From Paragonimus westermani (lineage: Eukaryota; Platyhelminthes; Trematoda; Plagiorchiida; Troglotrematidae): DNA of 64,000 nt. The position numbers and the translations under genes were made by a program. Below are positions 1-12,075 of this stretch, piece by piece; the stretch's first letter is position 1, and every line of letters starts with the position of its first letter. The stretch is from the NCBI GenBank assembly GCA_008508345.1, contig QNGE01003862.1:3882-67881 (forward strand), in the 5' to 3' direction. Under the pieces are notes generated by a model that was given only the letters and a program-made list of their open reading frames with translations, had not been told where the DNA came from and ran no database searches.

Positions 1-1274
1 TCGATTTTTAAACTGTATGAGTACTCAGTGACATCAGATGAAAAGTCAATTATGTTCGATATTTAGCCGATGGAGAAGAAACCGATAGATTCAGAGGATA
101 AGAGAAGTGGTTGTGAACAACTGCACAAGCAGCACCGTGAACGTGAGTTGGACACTGTCGTTGCCAGCTAGGTGCGCCTTGCGGTTTCACCTGCGGCGTG
201 TCGAATCAACTGCTTATGTGTTCGTGCATTCATGTGTGAACAAATTGCCCCAGGATTACACAGGTGACTCTGCGCAAGAATGGGTACAACTTCGGGTTCC
301 ACAGTCGGATTACATATGGTCGAAGTCTGCAAGTCTGATCTTATGAAATGGGTTGTGTTTTGATAGTCAGGTGATTGATAGATGTCTTTCAAATCCACAG
401 GGGACACTATACAGTATCACCTGGTGTGGTGACATTTTGGGTGATGAATGGGAGTCGAGCGAAATGACCTCGTCCCACTGGTGTCCTGTTTCTTAACTTG
501 TTAAACTTTGTGCACAGATATCGGATACTGAGTTAACTAACGACACGACTGTACCACCAACACTAATCTGAACAAGTACATTGATGCACTGCGTCGTTAT
601 CCAGGTCAGGATAATGTTCAAATATTGATCGAAGATGAACATGGCCGATCGTCAATTATTTGTCAACAGTTATCAATAATACACAAACGCATTGTTTTGT
701 TTGTTGAATCTAAATCGGATAGGCGATTATAGTGCATGTGATTGTGCTTGAAAAGCTGTTCTCCAAGATTTTTTTTGTAAACAGTTCACCTGACGCTTTT
801 TTATAACTAAATAGCAAATGAACATTCTAACATTCTACACCATTTGGATCAGTTTCGCGAGTTAGTTCACGATTGAACAATGCTTCCAGAATATACTAGA
901 AATTTTATCTTCCGGATCATTTTCTTCAGTGCTCATGAACTCTGTTAGTGTCATGTTTTCGTCTGATTCCATACGGACCAACAAACAGGCAGGGGTGATT
1001 TTTAAGGTTCAGCCGGTACAAATCTGACGTACACATAATAAGCTTGTGAGTCAAACCATCTGATGGGATTGCTTGGCATCAGTCAGCCAACTCAAAGCTG
1101 ACATGACTGAGAGAAAAACTGCCGCCCTAGGTTCGGTGCACTTTTGTATATGTTGTCCACTGGTCGGACATCCACTTGGTCAGGGCGTCGGACGCAGTTT
1201 ACTATTGTTGGTAACCTTACAGCTTATTGCTCTGTTTGCTGAATGGCTTATAAGTAGTATAGTAGATATGACAG
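1..1274. other. No supported gene
   Basis: No exon or element is supported here. Two overlapping frames near 70-346 look coding-like (one begins MEKKPIDSEDKRSG, the other contains STVNVSWTL), but each ends in a stop without a convincing splice site, and neither matches a family I can name. Confidence 0.4.
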
Positions 1275-1345
1275 TATGGAAGAGACCCGAGTGTGAAAAA
1301 TATGGGCTTCGACTGGATTCCAACCAGCGACCGAGGCAACGGGGG
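1275..1345 (-). repeat. tRNA-like foldback element, left-arm fragment
   Basis: The sequence agaccc...gtgtgaaaaatatgggcttcgactggattccaaccagcgaccga matches the outer half of the left arm of the complete element at 36.6 kb: a terminal block, then the complement of a tRNA B box. The inner arm and centre are missing, so this is a truncated copy joined to the gypsy remnant downstream. The 125-codon open frame across it is not a gene. Confidence 0.6.
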
Positions 1346-1409
1346 AATTTGACAGCTCGGAAACCGGTATTGGTCATTAAAAACATAACATTATTCTGTT
1401 ATCTGTACT

Positions 1410-2880
1410 GCGTTGACCACCGTCTCCAAGTTTTAGGGTGTCCGAACTAAACTCGTAACGGCGATGCCGTTGAACGGCATGTAATGAGGTAGTCTATCAG
1501 CCCGAAGACCAACTGCATATCACAATATTCTCTCTCTCATGCGTATACACATGGTGCTATGACGGAAGATTTTGAGTTGGAGACGATCTCATCAACGGAC
1601 TGCAGGATGGTACCGATAGACAAGATGGTGGAACTAAGGGACGAGACGGGAACGTGTCGAGTACTTCAGAAGCTGCCTCCAGTTATGCAGGATGGTCTGC
1701 CACAGAATAAGAAGAACTTGCTCGAATAACTGGTGGTATTTTTCAGGGACCGCGATCAGTTTGCCCAAGAGGAGAGAATGATTTCCGTAGAAGAGAGGGT
1801 AGTGATCCCGAAGGATTTGCATCAGAAGTTCATCGAACGAATCCATGTAGCACATGATGGGATGAACAGCTGTGTTCGGAGAGCAAAGTAACTTCACTTT
1901 TGGCTAGGCACGTCCAGTAAGGTAAACGAGTACATAAAGAACTACGAAATTTGTAGAAGGCACGATGCAAGCCAAGTGAAAGGAACTGAGATGCTGAGAG
2001 AAATTCTAGAAAGACCCTGGCTACCAGTTGCGGTCGATTTATTCACACACGGCGGGAAACAGTACGTGGCCACGGCGGAATATTTATCTGGCTATTTTGA
2101 AATCGACTGGCTAAACAGTACCATCAAATGTGCGGTCGTCAACAAATTGCGTGCACACTTCGCTCGCTGTGTCATACCGGAGGTGTTTTTCTCTGATAAT
2201 GGTCACCAGTTTGTGTGCGCTGAATTCAGGGCGCTTGCAGATAACTGGGGGTTCCAACATCGAGCAAGCAACCCGTACCACAATCCGTCAAACGAGAAGG
2301 CGAAAGCGGTAGTTAAGGCTGTTAAAAGACTATTATCGTTCATCCAAGAGTCAGGGGAGGACCCATATCTAATGCTTCTGGAAAGAACAAACATTCGGAA
2401 TGAGACTAGTGGATACACTGTGACAAGGCGAATGTTTCAGACAAGGACGTGGACAAAATTACCCGTGGCATCTCAGCTGTTACGCTATGACTTATCAGAC
2501 GAGTCAAATGTTCAGGAGAGCCTACATAGAGGCAGAATGCAACAAAATTTGTCCTATGGTCATGGGGCTTGAAAACTTGAAGGCTTTAAACCAGAGGATG
2601 AGGTGAGTCTAGTGTGTCTATGAGAACCTAAAACAGTGGACACGTGGTATGATGGTCAGTGATCGTCGACATAAGCTTTACGGTGGTGATGTGGACGTGA
2701 TGGTGAAAAGAATCAATCGTGTGCATCTGAGAGAGCGGATTTCGCCGGGAAGAGAGACCCGTGATGCAAGCCATGAGGAGTCATCAAGAACGAGAAGTGG
2801 ACAAACTTATCAGAGAGGAAAGAAGGTGATGAGTATGGACTGGAGCGATTTTTTGACTCGTAAGGTTCAGCCAATCAGTG
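1410..2880 (+). mobile_element. Ty3/gypsy retrotransposon pol remnant (RNase H end to integrase)
   Basis: The region reads in order: a decayed RNase H end and linker (NGDAVERHVM, compare the gypsy GNADALSRH block), an integrase zinc-finger region with IHVAHDG and later YEICRRHD, the integrase core, and a post-integrase tail with RRHKLYGG...VKRINRVHLR. Stops and frameshifts interrupt it, including near 1729 and 1890. No LTR, gag, protease or RT is seen, so this is a truncated, dead copy of a K02A2.6-like gypsy lineage as common in flatworms. A foldback fragment abuts each end. Confidence 0.85.
1976..2572 (+). pseudogene. Gypsy integrase core, catalytic Glu lost
   Basis: This open frame of 198 codons covers the DDE integrase core. 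Asp21 (in PVAVDLFT) and Asp74 (in FFSDNGHQF) are in place. The third catalytic position, expected 36 residues after Asp74, is Lys110 in NEKAKAVVKAVKRLL, where relatives have a Glu in NGKAEAAVK. The start codon shown is only the first ATG of an internal frame; the protein belongs to a longer pol polyprotein. Loss of the catalytic Glu and the flanking stops make it inactive. Confidence 0.88.
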
Positions 2881-2998
2881 TTCGCGTACAAGCTGCTACA
2901 GACGGAATTATGCTCAGACTGGTGCCAACCAATCAGAGACGGTGTTTAGCTGCTGTTGAATGCGTATCTGATTCAAACAGCCGAGACGCTAGGCGCAN

Positions 2999-3185
2999 TG
3001 GATTCCAACCAGCGACCGAGACAACATATCCAGGCTGTCAAACTACTTATCAGGACTACGCTGTCGGTTCTCGTCCGCACTGTTGGTGGATTCCAGCTTG
3101 AACTGATCGAGGAATCCTGCTTGGGCAGTCAGTCTCCCCGATCATTGAGTAGATTCTGTATGACACGCCTGGTGGGCTAGGTAGC
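2999..3185 (-). repeat. tRNA-like foldback element, left arm plus centre
   Basis: After an undetermined base at 2998 the sequence gives ggattccaaccagcgaccga (complement of a B box) and a decayed arm. It then has a centre, attccagcttgaactgatcg...aatcctgcttgggcagt, that aligns with the centre of the 36.6 kb element. The right arm is not recognisable. Confidence 0.55.
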
Positions 3186-5100
3186 TAGTTTAAAATGTGA
3201 ATTTTCCGCACTTCCGGCATGGTTTCCTAGCCCAGCTGCTAAAGGATTCACCGCGTATGAACCTGTTGTTTACCTCGCCAATTCGAATCCGTTCAACGTC
3301 CGGAATTTTTGCCACTAGGCTTCTCCCAAATATTTGATGAACAGCCTAGTTCACAACTGACTGGATCCAGCATATGCCCTTTCGGGTTTTTAAGCAGAAT
3401 AGAAGCATAATAAAGTTTGACATTGAGATCAGAGTTAGCAAGTCCTTGTGGCTTGAAACCGTGCGGCGTCATGCGGAAAGTTCAATTCAGTCCTTCCCAC
3501 TGAAAAGATAATGGCTACTGCCAACCTAATTTTCTTTGAATCTCTATATCCGACTATACCATTTATCTTCCCTAGGCAAAATAATGACTAATCAGTTAGA
3601 ACTGTTTCTGTTCACTGTGGTTGGTGACAGAAGCAACGGTACCTCTCCCGGGTGAAGAGTCCTGACCTATGCCGTGACTTCCTAGCACTAAATCTGGAAA
3701 TGTTCCACATTTTTGTCAACGGCTGAAACAAGAAGCTTATATTCGCAAAATAGAAATCACAGAAATCAATAAAGTCCTTCGGCGGTGTAACTGATGATGG
3801 TGGTTGCCACAAGTTGAACATCGCTCATAACCAGTCACACTTTTCATGTTCTCAACACATTTTGGCCAGCCGAAATGTGTTGGATCGGGTGAATTACTGG
3901 TTAGGCAGCAGACATGCAAATGATCGGTACTATCAAACGAACAAAAACAAATCATTTCATTCGCTCTGATTGAGCAAGTGCTACGTCAGTGCGGGATTAT
4001 GTGAAACTGCTGGTGTGTCGAATGCAAAAACCGTGTCCATCTGACTCAACTAGTGAAAACTAAGTAATTCTCACGATTTGCTTTGCCTGCGATTTGTGCC
4101 ATTCGAGCGCTGCAAACCAAATATCCACATTTTGTTTAAGAGTTTAGTGCCTTGAACAGATTAGCCGTTGTGACGTTCTCATAATTCACATGAGTAATTT
4201 CAAGGCGGACGTGACATCAAGATAGCACTAGTCGGTTGTAGAACTTTGTCAGTCGTATCACAAGAATACGTCTTAAAGGATGATTACGTTATGTCAAGTT
4301 GGAGATGATAAAATTCGTTTGATTGATTACCTGTAATTTTGACTGACCTCAGGAGAAATCAGGAGCAATTTGACACTGGTATGTTCCACAACTTTCACAT
4401 AACAGCTGGCATCATCCACAGATAGGAAGACATTCAGCGTGATGTAGAAGTCACGTTGAGGTTCTGATGAAAAACCTCCTAGCTCGTATTTGAAGGTAAC
4501 CTTTCTGGTGGTCCATCTGGTAAATAGGACTCCTGTGTATCACAGAAGGTCTGCCTCCAGTAGGTTCCAGACAGGTTGATTTACGTGTGTTTAACTGCCT
4601 TATGTATCATGAAAGTGGCATCTGTGACGGGGTCCGTCATTATTGCTACTAACACACCATCCCTACTGTTGCCATTATAGTTTGGTTCGAGGAGCAATTT
4701 ACACAGCTTCCTTCAAAGTCGGAGAAACACAAGCGGTGACACTGAAATAATCAACAATCAGTCTCTCTTATGTGGTGCGCTGTCTGGATATCAATACCGA
4801 ACAACTGACGTCTTTTTACGGGAGTAGAAAACGTTAGTAATTCAGCCATTAAAAAAAGAACTGTGATATATACGAGAGGAAACTAATAGAAAGGAAAATG
4901 TTCATCAACTTAGAAAAAACTCCTCAGGGTACGAGGACACCATCACAGCTAAGGCTCACACATCAGAACGGAAAAATGTCCTTCACTGTGAGACAAGTAT
5001 CAGAGAGGTGATAACTGTTAGCGCTAGGTTCCCCGCACAAATGGTATTGTGAGAGTCGTTTCCGTAATTCACAACCTTGTTCGTTCATCCACTATACTGA
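3186..5100. other. No confident gene; possible R2-like 3' tail
   Basis: I see no supported exon. Minus-strand frames at 3737-3955 contain CSTCGNHHHQ, which loosely resembles a zinc knuckle, but the rest does not follow through. The part next to 5100 may be the untranslated 3' tail of the minus-strand R2-like element. Confidence 0.3.
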
Positions 5101-5108
5101 CATTCATA

Positions 5109-6450
5109 CTACAGCTGTACCGTCACGAACCACGACAATGTCAAGTCCGATGAACGACTCACTGTTGGTACTGGCACCTTCTCGAAGACTATATAACCCA
5201 GATTGCACAACCTTTCCACCAGATCCTTGGCCACACGGTTGCGCCGAGTACAATGCGTCGTAGGTGATCCAGCACTATTGAAGAATGTGAGGAAGGCTTT
5301 CTGGTTGACCACAGTTTCCACGACAGAGAGCTGAGTGGTCAATTCGAGTGCCTCGTTAGTTTCGGACCTTAGTCAGGAGAAGACAGTATGGGGGCTGGAT
5401 GGCACGAACAATGATGTTGGGTAAGATGCGTTCTGGATTGAAGACCACGGTCACCTAGCGAATTACAGAGTTGATCAATCTACGGCCCGTGGGTTTCCTC
5501 ATTGTTTATCACCACTACACCCTGAACGCTTACCGGAACGTTCACTTTCTTCAAGACAGCGTCAAATGGATTATCTTTGATCACATTTCACAAAACTGGA
5601 CATCGACTGGAGAGCAGTGTTCCCACTCGTGATTTGTGCGAGATAGGATAGATGCTGGACAAACACGAAATACCCAGACCTCCTAGCCGATTTAGATTTT
5701 GGATGCAGGTGATTGGTGTGTGTTTGGATGGTCGGATCCACTAATGAACAAACTGGCGAATTGTACATCCCATGGATTTGAGTTTGGATTTGGCTCAGAA
5801 CTAGCGAGTGATTCATCTACGGGATCAGATGTGTCTCAGAAGATGTAGGCGCTGATGCGGCTTCAGAGGCGCTTTAGTAGTCTGATCCAATATCGTACGA
5901 ATTTGCAGTCGGTGATTGGTGGATACTTTACCCTCCCAGGTGAAAGGGATACCTGGGTAGGTTACCATGTCAGAGGCGGTTAGTGAGTGGATAATGTCCG
6001 GACCACACTGAATAGGCCCATCAGCGACAGCTGTTGTGTTGTGCTTATGATCGCCACAGATGACCATGAGTTCAGTTTTACTCGTGTTGATCTTCACTCC
6101 GGATAACTCTAAAGCACTAGCGGCGCGTGCAAGCATCCCGGAGAGACGCACCGGATTTCCGGCCAGGAGGATCAGATCGTTGGCATACGCGAAACTGCTG
6201 ACCAGTGTATCGTGGAACTGGTAGCCAAGCTTCAGTCGAAATAGAGTCAGAACTTCATCCATTGATATGATGAACAGAAACGAGGAAAGGGGGCCGCCAT
6301 GGTGAACACCACGCCGGGATTGAAGAACGGAGCCTCTAATCATGGCGAACACATTCCGATAGGAGTCGGCAATGTAATGCGTTAGAGGTGGAGGGTCATC
6401 GAAAGCTTGAGCCGACCTGATAATCGAGTTCTGTGAGGTAAAATGGAACG
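5109..6450 (-). mobile_element. R2-like non-LTR retrotransposon, 5'-truncated
   Basis: On the minus strand the order is reverse transcriptase (from about 6449 down to 5825), a post-RT segment with the R2-type RLGGLGIS block (near 5690), and a C-terminal restriction-like endonuclease start (5342-5109, RNRVAKDLVERLCNLGYIVFE...SSDLT). One ORF with a C-terminal restriction-like endonuclease is the R2-clade arrangement. The N-terminal DNA-binding region is absent; homology stops at the undetermined base at 6451. Stops at several places show it is dead. It does not lie in 28S rDNA. Confidence 0.82.
5825..6352 (-). pseudogene. R2-like reverse transcriptase domain, active site altered
   Basis: This 175-codon frame includes the RT box RRGVHHGGPLSSFLFIISMD, where the family has GVrQGDPLSPlLFN. 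It also has the active-site box FAYANDLILLAG, with Asn58 where the first catalytic Asp of (Y/F)ADD should be, then GVKINTSKTELMVI and TYPGIPFTWEGK. In-frame homology continues upstream to about 6449 (FDDPPPLTHYIADSYRN). The changed catalytic Asp and HHGG for RQGD indicate loss of function. Confidence 0.85.
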
Positions 6451-6451
6451 N

Positions 6452-6500
6452 TCATCTAAATTCATAAATCTGCCATACTACTTGTTAGTAACAAAATTTG
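6452..6500 (+). repeat. Foldback element outer right end
   Basis: Right after the undetermined base at 6451, tcatctaaattcataaatct and gccatactacttgttagtaa match, with a few changes, the outer right end of the foldback at 36996-37045. Only this end is recognisable. Confidence 0.5.
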
Positions 6501-8811
6501 CGTATCTAGTTGCTTTTCGTTACTTCCTCTCTGTGTTCATTTATTATATCAGTATAAGATCTTGGTGTTCTTGACTATTCAATGCTGACATGATACACAC
6601 CAGTGTTTTTCAATAACTTACACTGTCCTTACACTCTAAGCGGTTTTTGTTTACATTTCTGAACCGTTCAGGAATTTTTATCTCTGAGATGAGAGACCAA
6701 ATGTCAGTGGTTTTCCGATGAACCTGGAGCAAGGTGCACCACAACTTTAGGGGTGTTTTACAGGTTAGATATTGTATCCCATCTTTAATGTACAATCAGT
6801 GTAAAACAGTGAATTCAAAAAATTTCCTGTCATAGGCAAATAGTTGTCAATTATACGAATAATTATAGGATATTTGTTTCATTGTCAACTCGCTTCCGTT
6901 TTACAAAAGAACCAAACACTGTTGGGTGTGATGTTTCAAACCACTGAAACACATTGTGATGTTTCCGAAAAAAATACCAGATGGACAGTTGTTTCATTTG
7001 TTTTTCAAGGAAGTGAAACCATCATGGTAACGGAAGAATCACATCAACGAAGATGACGTGAATAATTGGGCTGAATGTAATTAAGTATTGTTTAACTGCA
7101 GAATGAAATACTCGCACATATTGCGTGTACGAAAACGTTGGTTTCAAAGTCCACAATTTGTTAATAATATCAATATTGGGCGTGCATTTTTGTAAATATT
7201 GTCAACACCTTAATTAGTTGATAAACAGAGGTATACAGTTTTGTTGGAGCGGCAAAATATGTTTCTGGCTGTTAATATTTCAATCCTTTCTTGCCAACCG
7301 ACTGCTAACATCAGCAATATACATGACCTCTTCGAATGTACCAAAAAAGTGGGGACGTAGTCCTTGGTTACCTGAATATAGTGCCGTGGGTACACACACC
7401 AGTAGTTGCGATTGTTTGATCAACTGGTTTTCACTGAGACCAAGAGATTGAGGATAACGCTATGTAACAACATAGCGGACGATCTCATCAAATAAATATT
7501 GCGACCTGTTAACAGGATGCTTGATAATAAATGTCCTAAGGTTTCGCGTCTGGTTATCTACTTGGTCACTTGTTTATGTCCTTGATTACACCAATCACTT
7601 GAAGGGTGTTTAATCATACACAACCATTGGGGCCGCAAGTAAGCTGATGCATAACCTATGAGGCAGTATGTGTAACCGATCTTTCACTTTAAAGGGAAAA
7701 GTACACAGCTTATCAGAGGAACTGTGTAGCTCAAGATGAACTAGCTTACGGTAACGGTCAAATAATCACCCCCTCCCAAAAAATGTCGGCCTCAGATAAC
7801 TCATTCTCTTGGGAGCCACTTCCTTCATCGGCTTATCGGGTTTCCATTTGCCCTGAATGTTTTAGACTGTGGCTATCGTGACCTTAGTAATAGTGTTTTG
7901 GCTAAGAACTCACTCCCCTTTTTTTACCCAAATGCTTTCTGTTCAGTTCTTCTGGGGGGTGGTTTGACGACACCACGTTAATAAGCCATGGGAGAGAGGC
8001 TAGTAACTTGTAGATTCGTCGCCTACTCTCTCCAATGGTTCTGTTAAATCGTCCTTACCATGCGTATTGGTGTATATACCCAGATCGATTTTCCGTTGCA
8101 CGATTGGTGAGCAACACGTTTTCTAATTGCTCTACTGAGTTAACCAGACGGAACCAACAACAATAAACGATCGTATATCGTTCCCCTTATTGGTGTACAA
8201 TCCTCGCAAGTTCAACCAGACAACATTCACTTGACGGAGCACGATGTTATGTTTATTGTTATTAGTATTATTAATAGGTAAATCGTCAGTTTGGAGAACA
8301 AAAATTTACCCTTCTCCTGCCCAATTAGACACCATCAGTGTCAACCAAGCAACTTGGATTTTTGAATAAGTCTGTTACGAATCGTCCACCTAGTCCAACG
8401 TCGGCGACAGTCTGGTTTGAACACACGAAAGTGCGTCGTACTTGCCAGAAGTTAGGAAACTAATTCCTCTGTGGTCGCGTTTACGATTTGATCCATGACA
8501 GAAGTGACCGACTCATAACACAGAATTTCATCCAACACAACCAAGTCTATGGCTGTGCATACGGGAAAAATGTTACAATGTTTTGCTTCGATGATTTTCA
8601 ATCTACTTACCCCTCCTGTGTAAACGACGATACCCCCGAATTGAATTCGGTCAGACAGGAAACGAGCGAACCGTCGACATATTCCTTCTGCTAGGTTCCT
8701 TAGGTAATTTGATTAAGACAATTTGAGTTCACAAATGTGTCTCACGTTTCCTTCAACCTTCTTGACTTCATTTCTCTTTTCGCCCTTAACCCCTTCATAC
8801 TTTTTCGACAG
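6501..8811. other. Probable upstream stomatin intron, nothing recognised
   Basis: I see no exon, RNA gene or repeat in this stretch, apart from the pyrimidine-rich acceptor tract (ttcatactttttcgacag) that precedes the exon at 8812. Confidence 0.5.
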
Positions 8812-8867
8812 GCAATGTTGGACGACGCAACTGATCCATGGGGAGTGAAAGTTGAACGCGTTGAAGT
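8812..8867 (+). CDS. stom: Stomatin (SPFH/band 7) internal exon, first one visible
   Basis: This 56-nt exon is bounded by a cag acceptor and a gtgagt donor. It encodes AMLDDATDPWGVKVERVE plus two bases of the next codon. That is the end of the stomatin SPFH core, where family members read LDEATDPWGVKVERVE before KDVRLPVQLQ. The phase (18 codons plus 2 nt) matches the single base that opens the exon at 18089. Stomatins are oligomeric, cholesterol-associated inner-leaflet membrane proteins that regulate ion channels. Exons for the membrane hairpin and the rest of the SPFH domain were not found between 1 and 8811, so the gene must begin upstream of the window. A MEC-2/podocin-type paralogue is possible because only the shared C-terminal half is visible. 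Confidence 0.93.
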
Positions 8868-10519
8868 GTGAGTCCTGAACGTATTAACAGTTTGCACATT
8901 TTTATCCTCATACTATGTATATCTACTTAGGGAGGCACAAATTGATACAATTTTGATAAGTCAATCACTGTAGTAAATCTCGTGAATATTTACTAAGTTC
9001 GTGTGGGATCTCGATTCACAATGTAGGTGGTTTCTTAGCTAGCTGTTTAGTACACAGACAGTTCACCACCAGGTTTGGTAACAACACTGTCAATGTGACT
9101 TTGTGTGAAGACTAAACCTTTTCTCGCCACCCGCATCGATCTTAATCTTTCTGAACTTAAGCAGTCAGACAAGTCAACAATATTTTCTCACAAATCTGTA
9201 CACTGCTAGGTGCTTAGCTGTTACCATATAGCGGACAAAGTCGTTTGAAGGCTCATTTTCATTGTCAAGTCCTCCAAACCTACACAGGAAAAATCAGGGT
9301 ATAACCTGGGTCTCTAAGATCTGACGATATGCCTTTTAGTTGACATGACCACTACCGGGTTGTTAGAAGATTCCAGTAAGAAATACTCACCACAAGCCAG
9401 CCGTTTTTCTAATGTGTAATAAAATTTGTTTCATTTAGTGTAAGGTGCGGACTAGTAAGGTAGGCACCCCAGAAATCGCACCTTCAATTTTCTCGTTCAC
9501 AGTGTGGAGTTCTGTTAAATTGGACCATGTTGTAGTTTGTTTATTGCCATTTTGAATTCACTGTGCTCAACAATGGTATTGCTGCATTTCGAAGTGCTGC
9601 CTCTGGATACCCCGGCGATCTCCCCTAGACACATCCGGAACCGCGTGGTGATAGAAATCAAACCTGATAGTTCAGAGCTCTGAGTATGATTTCATTGTTC
9701 AGCTGACACAACACAAACTGTGCTGATGCATAAGGTTTCTCCCGCTTTTTGATCATGCCAAGTTTGTATCACTCAATAGTGAAAAAAAGTAAACCCATCC
9801 CGTGAACCACCTGTTTATATAATATATCTAACACTGGTCAACGGTATTGAAGTCAGTTTGCATTGCCAAGAACCTTTAAGGTACACAAATCATCTGGTGA
9901 GAGTCGATACAGTTGAGCCGTATGGTGACGTGTCCCTGCGGTCAGTTATTCCTAATTACCTACATGCTAACACTCACAAAGTCATCTTTTTGTTGTCAAC
10001 TCATAAAGGAAACAATCCAAGTACAGTGCTATATAACAGTGCTATATAACTAAAAGATAACATCGTACTCTAATTAGAACATCCCAAGAAAGTACGTAAA
10101 AGTGCCCGGAAGTACTTCAGTTATTCTAGTCAGTGAAATTCACTAAAATTTGAATACCACACTTATAATCAACGTGACAGAGGTTATGTAGTACACAGAG
10201 GTCAGCGGGCGTTGGAAACCGAACACCAATGGTCGTTGATCGCATTTTTCACACTCAGACAAAAATTTCGAAAAGAAGCACTAAACATGGGTTTCGCATT
10301 CGTGAGAGTTGGAAGGTGGTACCTAACTTCGTAAAAGAAAACCGTGGTGACCTCTGCATCACTTGTTCAACTCTAGCCAAAAGCGAATTAACATGTGCAA
10401 GTGTTCAGTCACATTTGTTTCTGAGTAATTCAAGGATTGCCCGATTGATACAAGCGGAGATACACTAGTGTCCTCTCAACCCTGATCGATGACCCTGTAA
10501 TCTAAACCTGATATTTTTA

Positions 10520-11640
10520 TGCCATTTTGTTTTCAGCCAGAATGTGAACCTGCGTTTTTCATTAGATTTTCCTTTTTACTTGCTTTTTAAAAAATCATCC
10601 TGTTTGAGTTCGACGGTGTGGTATACAGACACGGTGGCGGTATAGTTATGATTGGTTTACTGGGCCCTACATCTGTAGCTGTATTGTTGGGAAAACTTAA
10701 AGAGTAGTTTCATAAAGGAATTCCCCGTGTCTTGCTTTAGGTGGATGACATTCTAGTTTTTGTTTAGAAATGTCTTTTTGTTTCATTTTGTGACGAACTT
10801 ACATCCCAGTTACCCAAACTTCACTGTATTCTGTGAGGTGAAGGTCAGCAACATTTTGCCATGCTTGACCATTCTTATCACAAGCTGCTAGCACGAAACG
10901 GTGCAACGGTTTGTTTATTGTAAGTCTACATGGAAAGGGCATTATGTGCGACTCTTTCGCTTCGGACGGATTGATCACAAACAGGGATCAGTGGGACTGA
11001 TATTTCACTGAGCCAGGAAGGCATGCACGAAACATCAACAAAGAGTGGAAAAGAGGCTTATTAGAGAGTTGCTAATGAATATTGGTTGCCCGACGACATT
11101 TGCCTTTATCCAGAGGAAGAAAAACATGCCAGATTTGGCAAGGTGCGACTGTAAATGTAGGTTAACTAAGTGACCAACAGCCTGAGTCATGAAGTGACGT
11201 GGATATTGCAACACATTTGTCTTCCTGTTCAATCACGTCTTCTTGTCAACTCTAACGGTTGATTTGCCACGGCAGCCGATCAGTCTGTTTCTCAAATAAT
11301 GTGCCAGTTTAATTGCAGATGAAATAACGTCTAGGTAGGCAAACCAGATCAGCGATTACATCAACACCTGGGAGAGCAAATTACCAGGCGGTTATCAGCT
11401 GCAATACCGTCAAACGATCTGTTGATTGTAGCAAGCTTCAGAAGTTCGGGTTTATCGCTTATCAAACCAGTCCTAGAAACCGGTCAAAATGTGCGAGATA
11501 GTGTCACTTATTCGGAGCTCAAAACTGCTAGGGATTAGTGGGGCAGTGCTAACCAAGACTACGTCGCTTAGTTTTGTGCATATAAAACACACTGACGCAG
11601 TCACTTTCTCAGTCGTGAAACTGATTACATCGTCAATATG
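10520..11640 (+). mobile_element. Penelope-like element remnant (PLE copy C)
   Basis: A decayed plus-strand PLE in several frames. It shows the RT box FEFDGVVYRHGGG...LGPTSVAVLLGKL (10603-10705), the active site *VDDILVFV with TAG in place of the catalytic-box Tyr (10738-10760), a thumb region (FTVFCEVKVSNILPCL, then STWKGHYVRLFRF, then CTKHQQRVEKRLIREL), and a worn GIY-YIG endonuclease (IMCQFNCR...VGKPDQRLHQHLGEQI, near 11297-11380). The RT followed by a C-terminal GIY-YIG domain is the diagnostic PLE order. An intron-like insert interrupts the RT at 10544-10596. It lies in the sense orientation inside the 9.2 kb stomatin intron. Confidence 0.82.
10544..10596 (+). other. Intron-like insert in PLE copy C
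   Basis: The insert begins gtgaacctgcgtttttcatt directly after a CAGAAT that closes a QN codon pair, and interrupts the RT before ILFEFDGVV. PLE copy A has a clearly related insert at the same site. The acceptor AG is no longer visible in this copy, which ends in an A-rich run. Confidence 0.55.
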
Positions 11641-12075
11641 AGAGGGATTGAAGCTGTTTCATTGAGCCGTTCTCATGTTGCCGCTAAGTGCAGCTTAAGT
11701 AAGATATGTTGTTTTCCAGTTAGCGATTTATGGAAGCGAATTGGCGGGTTAACAGCTCGCAATGTGTTTTCGCTGTATTTTTAAATGTCATCAGTTTAAA
11801 CACATAGGAGCCATTAAAGCTACTGCACACCGTTTTGCTTACTGAAAAGCACCGATTGAGTTGAGTGATGATATTACTTATCTCAGTTAGTCGTAGCTCT
11901 CGCATTCTGACGGAATTATCAGCCGTCCTCTTCGAAACAAAACGCCAGGCTTGGATGTCACTCACAAGCAAATGTTGCTTGTTCAAATGTGATCATTCAA
12001 TCGGGCCAAGCATAGGGGAAATGGACTAATGGTCATCATGATTACAACTTAAATAAGACTACGCTCTATCCGGAA

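Noticed and set aside
107..346. Fibronectin type III-like frame (STVNVSWTL)
   Set aside because: Only one short match; the remaining FN3 pattern and splice sites are absent, and another frame of the same DNA looks as coding-like.
1073..1450. 125-codon plus-strand open frame
   Set aside because: It crosses a foldback fragment and the beginning of the gypsy remnant; the apparent peptide is a translation of repeats.
3612..3955. Minus-strand gag zinc knuckle suggested by CSTCGNHHHQ
   Set aside because: The second half of the CCHC pattern is missing in all frames and no protease or RT follows on that strand.
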